From an uncultured Balneola sp. (GTDB lineage Bacteria; Bacteroidota; Rhodothermia; Balneolales; Balneolaceae), in the NCBI GenBank assembly GCA_902529115.1, contig CABZVB010000007.1:1-64000 (forward strand): a stretch of DNA of 64,000 nt, in the 5' to 3' direction. Below the pieces are notes generated by a model. The model was given only the letters and a program-made list of their open reading frames with translations. It ran no database searches and had not been told where the DNA came from. Positions 35,120-43,391 of the stretch are shown in pieces; position 1 is the stretch's first letter, and every line of letters starts with the position of its first letter. The position numbers were made by a program, and so were the translations under genes.

Positions 35120-36527
35120 TCAACGCTTCATTAAGAGCTTGCAAGCTTTTTTTTGCGTCGCCAAAGAACATTTGATTTTTTTCAGCATAGAATAATGGAT
35201 TGTCCACACCAGCATATCCAACACTTAGTGATCTTTTGAAAACAACCGTTCTCTTTGCATCATCCACATTTAGTATAGGCATACCATAAATAGGACCTGT
35301 TGGGTCCGTTTTAGCTAGTGGATTTACTACATCATTCGCTCCTATAATGAGTACTACATCGGTAGTAGTAAACTCGGGGTTTATTTCATCCATATCTTTT
35401 AAAAGGTCATAAGGGACGTCTGCCTCGGCTAATAAAACATTCATATGTCCAGGCATGCGACCTGCAACCGGATGAATTCCGTATTTGACCTGAACGCCAC
35501 GAGACTCGAGTTTGGTGGCAACCTCTTTAACAATATGCTGCGCTTGAGCTACCGCAAGACCATAGCCAGGTACGATCACTACTTTAGATGCATAGGCTAC
35601 TTGAATAGCTAAATCCTCAGCGGAGGTTTCATGTACGTTTTTGTTACCATCTCTAATTCCTGTTGAACCCCCAGCTGCTACGCCAAAACTACCAAAAATG
35701 ACGTTGCTCAAGCTACGATTCATAGCTTTACACATAATATTAGTTAGAATAAGTCCTGCTGCACCTACGAGGGCACCTGAAACAATCAATAGGTTATTCT
35801 GCAATACAAAACCAGCCATAGCTGCTGCGATACCCGAGTATGAGTTAAGTAGCGAGATTACCACTGGCATATCGGCACCACCAATTGGGATTACGGACGT
35901 CACCCCGACAAGCAATGAAATCCCAAGGATTATCCAAAATAAAGTAGAATTGGTGGGATCAAAAGCGAAATATCCAATAAGTCCTAAAGTGGCTATCATA
36001 GCCCCTATGTTAATCACGTTTAAACCAGGGAAGGTGATGGCATTTCCAGAAATAAAGCCGCTCAGTTTACCAAATGCGATAAAGCTACCGGTAAATGTTA
36101 GGGCTCCAATAAATACACTAAGCCCTATAGATACCAATCCAGCAGTGTCAAAACTCAATATTTCAGGATTTCGAGCTAACTCACCCCATGCTACAAGCGC
36201 TGAGGCAGCGCCGCCAAAACCATTGAATATAGCAACAAGTTCCGGCATGGAGGTCATTTGCACTTTTTTGGCAAGTAATAATCCTATAAGTCCGCCAATT
36301 ACGATGCCGCCGATAATTAGCTCAAACTCAACAATATTTTGGTCAAATAAAGTGACGAGTACGCCAATCATCATCCCTGTAGCTGCAAATTGATTCCCTT
36401 TTCGTGCTGTGCTGGGAGAATTGAGAAGTTTTACCCCACGGATAAAGAAAGCAGTAGCCACCAAATAGAATAATTGGATTGTATCTGGAAGCCAGTTTAT
36501 GATAGTTTCAGGAAGGAATACGCTCAT
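35109..36527 (-). CDS. pntB: NAD(P) transhydrogenase subunit beta
   Basis: Membrane domain II plus NADP(H)-binding domain III of the proton-translocating transhydrogenase, 472 aa. The N-terminal two thirds carries about eight or nine helices. The C-terminal domain III begins near SAEDLAIQVAYASKVVIVPGYG, of which VVIVPGYGLAVAQAQ is the nucleotide loop, and includes GANDVVNPLAKTDP. It couples proton entry to formation of NADPH from NADH. The 5' end overlaps pntAB by 4 nt and the 3' end overlaps the FKBP gene by 11 nt. Confidence 0.95.
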   Translation of the reverse strand: MSVFLPETIINWLPDTIQLFYLVATAFFIRGVKLLNSPSTARKGNQFAATGMMIGVLVTLFDQNIVEFELIIGGIVIGGLIGLLLAKKVQMTSMPELVAIFNGFGGAASALVAWGELARNPEILSFDTAGLVSIGLSVFIGALTFTGSFIAFGKLSGFISGNAITFPGLNVINIGAMIATLGLIGYFAFDPTNSTLFWIILGISLLVGVTSVIPIGGADMPVVISLLNSYSGIAAAMAGFVLQNNLLIVSGALVGAAGLILTNIMCKAMNRSLSNVIFGSFGVAAGGSTGIRDGNKNVHETSAEDLAIQVAYASKVVIVPGYGLAVAQAQHIVKEVATKLESRGVQVKYGIHPVAGRMPGHMNVLLAEADVPYDLLKDMDEINPEFTTTDVVLIIGANDVVNPLAKTDPTGPIYGMPILNVDDAKRTVVFKRSLSVGYAGVDNPLFYAEKNQMFFGDAKKSLQALNEALNEV

Positions 36528-36817
36528 TTTTCATCCTCCTTTTTTTTAAACATTTCTAACATGCGATCGGTGACCATAAAACCTCCAATCACATTAATAG
36601 TAGCCAAGACGATAGCAGCGAAACCAATCCATTTTCCTAGCGGGTTACCTAGGCTACCCGCTACGATAACAGCCCCTACTATGGTAATTCCAGAAATAGC
36701 ATTGGCGCCACTCATTAATGGAGTGTGGAGTGTGGGTGGTACCTTAGAGATAAGTTCAAAACCAATAAAACTGGCTAAAGCAAAAATAAAGAGTAATAGT
36801 GTTAAATCGACTTCCAT
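36524..36817 (-). CDS. pntAB: NAD(P) transhydrogenase subunit alpha part 2
   Basis: Small membrane subunit of 97 aa with three or four helices, including PPTLHTPLMSGANAISGITIVGA split over residues 27-49, the conserved domain II segment. The C-terminus is lysine- and glutamate-rich. In E. coli this part is fused to PntA; here alpha is split in two as in Rhodospirillum and many FCB bacteria. It lies 19 nt after pntAA and overlaps pntB by 4 nt. Confidence 0.93.
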   Translation of the reverse strand: MEVDLTLLLFIFALASFIGFELISKVPPTLHTPLMSGANAISGITIVGAVIVAGSLGNPLGKWIGFAAIVLATINVIGGFMVTDRMLEMFKKKEDEK

Positions 36818-36836
36818 AGTATATAATTAGGGGTAA

Positions 36837-37964
36837 TTAATTTGTTTGCATTATAGGTGAGATTATCTCTCCATCCTTAGTTATGGTAGTATTCAGGATA
36901 ATTTCGTCATCCATGTCGAATTCTAACTCACCATCTTTGATCAACAATTTGAGTAATGCCAGCATATTTTTTGCATAAAGAAGGCTAGCATGTGATGAAA
37001 GCTGGCTCGGTATATTGATTGGCCCTACTATTTTTACACCATGCTTAATTATTGTTTTACCTGCTTTGGTAAGGGCACAATTTCCACCATTTTCAGCAGC
37101 TAAGTCTATAATAACAGATCCAGCTTGCATATCGGCTACCATTTCTTCGGTAATTAATAAGGGCGCAGGTTTGCCCGGAACCAGTGCCGTAGTTATGACA
37201 ACATCTGATTTTTTAACATGCTCATGCATTATTTGACGTTGGCGTTCCTGAGCATCGTTTGATAATTCCTTGGCATATCCACCCTTGGTCTCAGTGCTAA
37301 CTTCTTCTAGAGGAACCTCCACAAAATTGGCACCCAAACTTTCAACTTGTTCTTTCACTGCTGGTCGAACATCATAGGCTTCAACTACTGCACCTAACTT
37401 CCGGCAAGTTGCAATGGCTTGTAATCCGGCAACACCCGCACCCATAATTAAAGCTTTAGATGGTGGAATAGTACCCGCTGCGGTCATCATCATGGGGAAG
37501 TACTTATCTAGTTCTGAAGCTGCCATTAGTGCGGATTTATACCCAGCAATAGAACTCATAGACGATAAGGCATCCATATTTTGAGCCCTTGAGATTCTAG
37601 GGATCGCATCCATTCCAAGGGCAGTAATACCCAAACTGATAAGTTTTTTTACTAATTCCGGATGCTGAAGTGCCCATAGAAAACAAATTAGAGTACTACC
37701 TTTTTTCATTAGGCTTAGATCATCATCTGAAGGGGTTTGGACAGCTAGAACTAAATCGGCCTGTGAAAATAAATCCTTCCGATTTTTAGCTATGGTAGCT
37801 CCGGCATCAGTGTAATCTTGATCTAAAAAATTAGAAGCCTCACCAGCTCCCTTTTCAATAAGCACTTTATGCTCGTTTTTAATCAACTGACTGGTGGCTA
37901 CAGGAGATAAAGCTACTCTATTTTCATGAGCAGCTGATTCTTTTGGTACTGCGATTTGTAACAT
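36837..37964 (-). CDS. pntAA: NAD(P) transhydrogenase subunit alpha part 1
   Basis: Soluble NAD(H)-binding domain I, 375 aa, homologous to alanine dehydrogenase. Visible are MLQIAVPKESAAHENRVALSP at the start (residues 1-19 core), the Rossmann motif GAGVAGLQAIATCRKLGA, YDVRPAVKEQVESLGA and PAPLLITEEMV, then IIDLAAENGGNCALT. It is the first gene of pntAA-pntAB-pntB-FKBP. The 241-bp upstream region to the divergent lipoprotein gene should hold the promoter; no clear motif was recognised. Confidence 0.95.
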   Translation of the reverse strand: MLQIAVPKESAAHENRVALSPVATSQLIKNEHKVLIEKGAGEASNFLDQDYTDAGATIAKNRKDLFSQADLVLAVQTPSDDDLSLMKKGSTLICFLWALQHPELVKKLISLGITALGMDAIPRISRAQNMDALSSMSSIAGYKSALMAASELDKYFPMMMTAAGTIPPSKALIMGAGVAGLQAIATCRKLGAVVEAYDVRPAVKEQVESLGANFVEVPLEEVSTETKGGYAKELSNDAQERQRQIMHEHVKKSDVVITTALVPGKPAPLLITEEMVADMQAGSVIIDLAAENGGNCALTKAGKTIIKHGVKIVGPINIPSQLSSHASLLYAKNMLALLKLLIKDGELEFDMDDEIILNTTITKDGEIISPIMQTN

Positions 37965-38205
37965 ATTTTTCTGAATTTATTGAGCATAACATAATAATAA
38001 AATGCAACCTTTGGATAAACTAAGGTGAGAGCACTTTTTTAGAATAAAATGCAGTATGTATCTATATTTATTAAAAGCTACGCGCATCTTATGCTTTAAA
38101 AAGAAATAATTACCTTGGTAAATGCGTTTTAAATTTGAATATAGTCCTTTCTAACGCTATTATTAGTGTAGATGTAGTTTTAAAAAAAGTCCAAACAAAA
38201 AAGTA

Positions 38206-38979
38206 ATGAAACTTATTAAGGTACTTTACTTACGCTCATTATGGGTAGTTGCTTTTCTTTTAGTTTTGTCAACCTGTGATGCAATAGATGTTATGGATCC
38301 CAACTTTAATGATAGAAATATTGGAATCTGGGAAAAATGGACTGATGATAATAATTATACCTATATAGAAATTTCTGAAAATGAAGTTACTTTTTATTTT
38401 TACAATGAAATTCATAGATGCAGTGTTGTTGAAAGATTTACCATCTTAGATATACAAGCAAATGGAGTATATACATTGCAAATTATTGGCTCAGATGAAG
38501 TTAATATTATGGGTTTTTCACGAAATGATCGCTTTTTACATGTTCGAGATTTAAATACAGATGAAGAAACAAAAGAAACACAAATCTTTAATCCAAGCTC
38601 GAAGAACATAGATGATTTAGATAAAGCATGTGCTACTTATCCATTCTTGGGAGTATGGGAACGCACTCTAAGTCAAGAACTTACCGCGTATCTAAACATA
38701 ACTGAAGAGTTCGTAGATGTTATCGCATACCTGAAGTCTCAAAATTGTTACAGCATGGTTCGACTAACCATAAATAGTATTACAGAGGTAGAGGGGTCTT
38801 ATAAGTTGGAAGTGCAAGAAGAAGCAGATACCAGTGGTGAAACAGCCGAAGAGGTAGAAATTTTTATTTTTCCAGACTATATGTTGCTAAAGCGAATTGA
38901 AAATGGATTTCCAATCACAGAAACTTATCAACCCTCAGACTTAGATATAAATGGGCAATTTCCAAGCTGTTCTCTGTAG
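38206..38979 (+). CDS. hypothetical lipoprotein with two lipocalin-like repeats
   Basis: A 257-aa protein of no named family that I recognise. The signal peptide ends in LVLSTC, a lipobox (Cys24). The mature part contains two similar domains: the first starts GIWEKWTDDNNYTYIEISEN and the second GVWERTLSQELTAYLNITEE. Both continue with a cysteine-containing strand (RCSVVERFTIL and NCYSMVRLTIN). Each looks like a small beta-barrel of the kind often annotated as lipocalin-like in FCB genomes. It therefore arose by internal duplication. The function is unknown; it is divergent from the pnt operon and upstream of trxB, with no evident operon link. Confidence 0.7.
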   Translation: MKLIKVLYLRSLWVVAFLLVLSTCDAIDVMDPNFNDRNIGIWEKWTDDNNYTYIEISENEVTFYFYNEIHRCSVVERFTILDIQANGVYTLQIIGSDEVNIMGFSRNDRFLHVRDLNTDEETKETQIFNPSSKNIDDLDKACATYPFLGVWERTLSQELTAYLNITEEFVDVIAYLKSQNCYSMVRLTINSITEVEGSYKLEVQEEADTSGETAEEVEIFIFPDYMLLKRIENGFPITETYQPSDLDINGQFPSCSL

Positions 38980-39095
38980 TCCAATTTCTGTTGATTATAT
39001 AGATTAGCCTTACTCATTTTGTAGTCAGAAAGAACGGACGATTATTTCTAGAATCTGTATCTTTTCAGATCGCAAAATTATAGTTGGAGAAAAAG

Positions 39096-40043
39096 ATGGA
39101 AGATATTGCAGGAAAGACATTCAAAGTTGTTGTGATGGGCAGCGGTCCGGCTGGTTTAACTGCTGCTTTATATGCCGCTCGTGCGGATCTAAGGCCTATA
39201 GTATTTGAAGGTCCTGAGCCCGGTGGTCAGTTGATGACAACGACCGATGTTGAAAATTTCCCAGGTTATCCTAACGGGGTAATGGGACCACAGATGATGC
39301 AGGACTTTCGCGAACAGGCAACAAAATTTGGGGCCGATTGTCGCTATGGGTTTGTAACTGATATAGATTTCAATGAGCAACCCTATACACTTACTGTTGA
39401 TGAGAAAGTACAGATTAAGACGCATGCACTTATTATCTCTACAGGGGCTTCAGCGATGTGGTTGGGTATAGAAAGCGAAACTCGTCTACGAGGCAAAGGG
39501 GTTTCGGCTTGCGCTACATGTGATGGTGCTTTTTTCCGTAACGAACATGTGGCTGTTGTAGGAGGAGGTGACACCGCAATGGAAGAAGCTACCTTTTTAA
39601 CTAAATTTGCCAGCAAAGTAACCGTTATTCATCGACGTGATCAACTTCGTGCTTCCAAACCTATGCAGGCTCGTGCATTCGCCAATGAAAAAATTGAATT
39701 TATATGGGATAGTGAAGTAGTAGAGGTTTTGGGCGATCAGGTGGTTCAAGGAGTTAATGTAAAAAATCGAAATTCCGGTGAGTTGACGACCTTAAACGAT
39801 GTTACTGGATTATTTGTAGCTATTGGTCATCGCCCCAATACCGAACTCTTCAAGGGAGTCTTAACCATGGATGATATAGGCTATATACAGACTAAAGCCC
39901 AAACTACAAAAACCGATTTACCTGGTATATTTGCCTGCGGCGATGCTATGGACGCTGTGTACCGTCAAGCTGTTACAGCAGCCGGAACAGGGTGTAAGGC
40001 AGCACTAGATACCGAATATTATTTAACAAGTATGATGAAATAA
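39096..40043 (+). CDS. trxB: thioredoxin-disulfide reductase
   Basis: NADPH-dependent flavoenzyme of 315 aa that reduces thioredoxin. The FAD motif GSGPAGLTAALYAARA is near residue 15, the redox pair is C139-ATC142 in SACATCDGAFF, the NADPH motif VVGGGDTAMEEA follows, and GIFACGD is near the C-terminus. The ATG at 39096 is chosen over an in-frame TTG at 39084 because a GGAG sequence lies about 7 nt before it. A decayed fragment of a second trxB is found at 42131-42363, so the gene was once duplicated. Confidence 0.95.
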   Translation: MEDIAGKTFKVVVMGSGPAGLTAALYAARADLRPIVFEGPEPGGQLMTTTDVENFPGYPNGVMGPQMMQDFREQATKFGADCRYGFVTDIDFNEQPYTLTVDEKVQIKTHALIISTGASAMWLGIESETRLRGKGVSACATCDGAFFRNEHVAVVGGGDTAMEEATFLTKFASKVTVIHRRDQLRASKPMQARAFANEKIEFIWDSEVVEVLGDQVVQGVNVKNRNSGELTTLNDVTGLFVAIGHRPNTELFKGVLTMDDIGYIQTKAQTTKTDLPGIFACGDAMDAVYRQAVTAAGTGCKAALDTEYYLTSMMK

Positions 40044-40132
40044 CCTAAGATTATAGATTTTATAAAAAAGAATAGATTTTGTTAATCATATAAACGGTTG
40101 TAGGAATTTACAAAGTAAAAACAGAAAGTATA

Positions 40133-41890
40133 ATGAGAATAAATAGAACCCTAATAGGTTTAATTTTAATGTTCAGTGCTGCTATTAATTCTTGTATTCC
40201 TACAACCCAGCCTGAGCAGATGAATATATTGTGGTTAGTAGCTGAGGATTTAAGTTCAATGTATTTAAGTATGTATGGTGATAGTAGTGCTTTTACTCCC
40301 AATTTAAATAGACTTGCAAATGAAGGTGTAATATATACAAATGCTTATTCTGTGTCCGGAGTCTGTTCCCCTAGTAGATTTACACTAGCAACTGGAGTTT
40401 ATCCAAATTCAGCTGGGGCACATAATATGCGAACTTTGGTTCAACAACCAAGCGCTAAAGAAAAAGGGCTAATTGATTATCAGGTCGTATTACCAAAAGA
40501 TGTTAAGATGGTTAGTGAAATTTTAAGATTAAATGGTTACTACACTACAAATAATGATAAAGAAGATTATCAATTTTTTAAATCAGAATTAGCTTGGGAT
40601 GAATCTAGTAAGTTTGCACATTGGAGAAATAGATTAGATAAAGATACCCCTTTTTTTAGTGTATTTAACTTTTTTGTTACACATGAGTCGAATATGTGGA
40701 ATTTTGACTATCAACTCTCAGATTTAGCCACATTTCCACCTAAAAGAAATTCGTCCAATATTAATTCACAAAAAAAAAATAAAGATGAATATCCTCTACT
40801 CTTTCATAGTGATACTAATATTGTAATACCACCATATTTACCTCAAAATGAGGTTGGTATTAAATCTATGCAGCGTTTGTACACAAACATAATGAGATTG
40901 GATATAGGTATTGGTAAAATTTTAGACCAACTTGAAGAAGATGGGTTGCTAGACAACACTATTATTTTTTTCTATTCTGATCATGGCGGTCCACTTCCTC
41001 GACAAAAAAGATTATTATATGATTCAGGTTTAAAAGTACCACTCATAATAAGATACCCGAATAAGATTAGGGCTAGGACTATTGATGATAGATTAATAAG
41101 TTTTGTAGACTTTCCTGCGACTTTATTGTCACTAGCTAATATTGAACCGCCTGATTTCATGCAGGGACAGGCATTTGAAGGCAAATATAGGTCTAATTCA
41201 GAGAGACAATATGTTTATGCGCATGCTGATCGATTTGACGAAAGTACGGATATGATTCGCGCAATTCGGGACAAAAGATATAAATATCTTAAAAACTATT
41301 ATCCTGACAAGCCTTATTATTTGCCACTTAGCTACAGAGAAAATATGGATATAATGAAAGAGTTACTGCAGATGCGTAACATGAATAAATTAGATGCAAA
41401 TCAAGCCCTTTGGTTTAGAAAAAAGAAAGATTACGAAGAATTATTTGACACACAAAATGACCCTCATGAATTAAACAATCTTGCTAATGATACAACATAT
41501 TATAATCTCTTATTTGAATTTAGAAATGAACTTGATAAATGGATTCAAAAAATTGATGATAAAGGCAATATACAAGAGGTAGATTTGATTTCAGAGTTTT
41601 ACCCGGGTGGAAAAGCGCAAATGACAAAAATGCCAAAAGTTAATATTAATGATGGAATAATTACTTTGGAAGAAATTGATTCAGATCTAAGTATTGGATA
41701 TAAATTTTCGTCTGAAATTAAGCCAAGCTTAGGTTGGAAACATTATAATGGGCCAATCAAAGAAAGTTTAGGTGATACTTTGAAGATAGTTGCTCACAAA
41801 GTTGGCTATAAATATGGAATTATAAACATTATCAATGGGCAAATAAGTCAACCTGTTTATCCAAATAACAGACATGACTTAAATGAGTAG
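40133..41890 (+). CDS. sulfatase lipoprotein
   Basis: Type I sulfatase of 585 aa, probably acting on a sulfated polysaccharide. The signal peptide ends in lipobox INSC (Cys21). The formylglycine motif is C78-S-P-S-R in GVCSPSR, metal ligands are expected at ED39-40 and in YSDHGG, and the C-terminal part resembles the chitobiase-like C-terminal domain of this group. It may be a heparan-sulfamidase-like member. No formylglycine-generating enzyme gene is nearby. Codons are more AT-rich than in trxB. The gene sits between intact trxB and the remnants of a duplicated trxB/DUF4342 pair, so it was probably inserted later. Confidence 0.88.
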   Translation: MRINRTLIGLILMFSAAINSCIPTTQPEQMNILWLVAEDLSSMYLSMYGDSSAFTPNLNRLANEGVIYTNAYSVSGVCSPSRFTLATGVYPNSAGAHNMRTLVQQPSAKEKGLIDYQVVLPKDVKMVSEILRLNGYYTTNNDKEDYQFFKSELAWDESSKFAHWRNRLDKDTPFFSVFNFFVTHESNMWNFDYQLSDLATFPPKRNSSNINSQKKNKDEYPLLFHSDTNIVIPPYLPQNEVGIKSMQRLYTNIMRLDIGIGKILDQLEEDGLLDNTIIFFYSDHGGPLPRQKRLLYDSGLKVPLIIRYPNKIRARTIDDRLISFVDFPATLLSLANIEPPDFMQGQAFEGKYRSNSERQYVYAHADRFDESTDMIRAIRDKRYKYLKNYYPDKPYYLPLSYRENMDIMKELLQMRNMNKLDANQALWFRKKKDYEELFDTQNDPHELNNLANDTTYYNLLFEFRNELDKWIQKIDDKGNIQEVDLISEFYPGGKAQMTKMPKVNINDGIITLEEIDSDLSIGYKFSSEIKPSLGWKHYNGPIKESLGDTLKIVAHKVGYKYGIINIINGQISQPVYPNNRHDLNE

Positions 41891-41982
41891 TATGTTTTAA
41901 CTAACATGGATTCCTCATTTGATTCTCTTTTCTTCGATTTTCTGAGACTATGTATCTCATTTTATTTAGAATTTATTGTGAT

Positions 41983-42130
41983 CTATAAATCGGTAATCTG
42001 AATAATTTCTGCTTCTTCAATATTCTTAGTATCCTTGTTTAGTATTCTCACTGTTTTCATTTACTTCTAGCTCGTATTCGTTAAAGGAAACTTCCTTTTC
42101 GACAAGTATCTGGTAGTCATTCAAAAACAT
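41983..42130 (-). pseudogene. decayed copy of the DUF4342 gene, 3' part
   Basis: On the minus strand, bases 42130 downward read MFLNDYQILVEKE, matching the intact gene at 42397-42876 (FLNDYQILVEKE), with 18 identical bases around 42092-42109. After a divergent acidic stretch the frame breaks, and a second frame reads IEEAEIIQITDL before a stop, against SDEAVIIEILDE in the intact gene. The 5' half is missing; the remnant abuts a trxB remnant at about 42130. Not expressed as a protein. Confidence 0.82.
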
Positions 42131-42363
42131 AGAGTTCATGTGGGATAGCAAGGTAGCAAAGGTTTTGGGCGATCAGGTGATTCAAAGTATACAGGTTAAA
42201 AACTAGAGTTCTAGTGAGTTAATGATTTTATATGATGTAACTGGATTATTTGTAGCCATTGGTCACTGACCAAATACAGAACTTTTCAAAGAAGTGTTAA
42301 CCATGGATGATGTAGGCTGCATTAGACGCTGACCATTATCTTACTGATAATGGTCTAGCCTGA
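42131..42363 (+). pseudogene. decayed second copy of trxB, C-terminal fragments
   Basis: Reads in the trxB frame as EFMWDS...VLGDQVIQ...VTGLFVAIGH...NTELFKEVLTMDDVG, matching trxB bases 39694-39893. In-frame stops occur at the positions of Arg and His/Arg codons (TAG after VKN, TGA after AIGH). After DDVG about 39 codons are missing, including the GIFACGD segment, and the C-terminal end returns as AALDADHYLT with a stop at 42361. Divergence from trxB is well beyond a recent duplication. Clearly non-functional. Confidence 0.9.
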
Positions 42364-42396
42364 TTATACCGCGTCAAAGAATAAACAGTGAATCCG

Positions 42397-42876
42397 TTAT
42401 TTTCCAACATTTTTTTTGGAATTCTTCTTTGATGATGCATTTTTTCGCCTTTTTTTTGGTGATTCTGAAGTTTTAGATGGGTTGGATATATCCTCATTTT
42501 CGTCTAGGATTTCAATTATTACTGCTTCGTCGCTATCGTTAATATCTTGTTTGGCTTCTTGACTAGCTCCATGTACTTCTGGCCCATGTTCATCGGTGGT
42601 GATTTCCTTTTCGACAAGTATTTGATAATCATTCAAGAACATGGCAAACATTCCAATAGCTGAAATCACAGGTGCCATTGCGCCGACTAAAGCTGCTCCA
42701 CCTACTCCGAAGGCAAGTTGCGTTTGAAAAACCACTTCCCCATCTTTGTTTTTAATAATTAAGCGTCTTGCGGAACCCTCTTCAATTAGATTGCGAATTC
42801 CATTTAACACTTCTTTAGCACCACCTTGGATTTCTTCGTAGATACGTTTGGCTTCTTGTTTTGTGTTTTTCATCAT
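42397..42876 (-). CDS. DUF4342 domain protein with basic tail
   Basis: A 159-aa protein: an N-terminal helix with GGAKEVLNGIRNLIEEG, then RRLIIKNKDGEVVFQTQLAFGVGG split around residues 37-60, a hydrophobic AALVGAMAPVISAIGMFAMFL helix and FLNDYQILVEKE. This is the DUF4342 layout. The C-terminus adds an acidic stretch and a Lys/Ser-rich tail of about 25 residues. Function unknown; the hydrophobic segment may contact the membrane. A 10-bp inverted repeat lies 33-66 bp upstream. A decayed second copy lies downstream at 41983-42130. Confidence 0.82.
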   Translation of the reverse strand: MMKNTKQEAKRIYEEIQGGAKEVLNGIRNLIEEGSARRLIIKNKDGEVVFQTQLAFGVGGAALVGAMAPVISAIGMFAMFLNDYQILVEKEITTDEHGPEVHGASQEAKQDINDSDEAVIIEILDENEDISNPSKTSESPKKRRKNASSKKNSKKNVGK

Positions 42877-42908
42877 TGTATGATTAAATGTTGTATTAGC
42901 GTATAAAA

Positions 42909-42942
42909 TATACTTTTGACACTTTTTTTAAACAAAAGTATA
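42909..42942. promoter_or_regulatory. perfect 10-bp inverted repeat upstream of the DUF4342 gene
   Basis: TATACTTTTG (42909-42918) pairs with CAAAAGTATA (42933-42942) across a 14-nt spacer, 33-66 bp before the start of the minus-strand DUF4342 gene. It may be an operator or overlap the promoter. The spacer length equals that of the repeat at 7178-7217, though the arms differ. Confidence 0.35.
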
Positions 42943-43391
42943 AAGATAATGGGAACATTTTCTTTCAATTGTATAGAGTTTAAAAGCCCATAAATGTATA
43001 AAGTTCACTCTTTATGTTGATAAAATACTTCAAAGAAAAGCTACTATATTATACTATCATAATGGTAACACTTAACTCAAGAAAATAGTGCTCAAATCAT
43101 ATTTATACTACGACGCAGACTAAAAAAAGTTCCAAACTACCTGTTAATGTTTTTAAGAGTCAGTTATCCAATATACAGTCTCTACGCACATCATTTAGCG
43201 GAGACTAATCAGTTTAGAAGCTTAGATCAATTTTGAGGGTTTTGTAGTATAAGCTATTGAATGCGATTATCAATAGATTTAGGCTTAGCTAGAACGAACT
43301 GAGGTTTAGACGTGGTACTTCTGAGTTACTATATAGTCTATTACTTCAAAAGCCTAGCACATTAGTTGTTTATTGAATTTTTCAGTCCATC
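42943..43391. other. AT-rich intergenic region, no gene seen
   Basis: About 450 bases between the DUF4342 promoter region and priA. I find no open frame with recognisable protein features, no tRNA-like fold and no clear repeat. It presumably holds the priA promoter. It may also be further eroded sequence from the duplication to its left, but no alignment to neighbours was recognised. Confidence 0.5.

Noticed and set aside
35641-36393. 250-codon open frame on the plus strand
   Set aside because: It lies entirely antisense to pntB, has a Pro/Ile/Ala-rich composition typical of a shadow frame, and has no recognisable domain.
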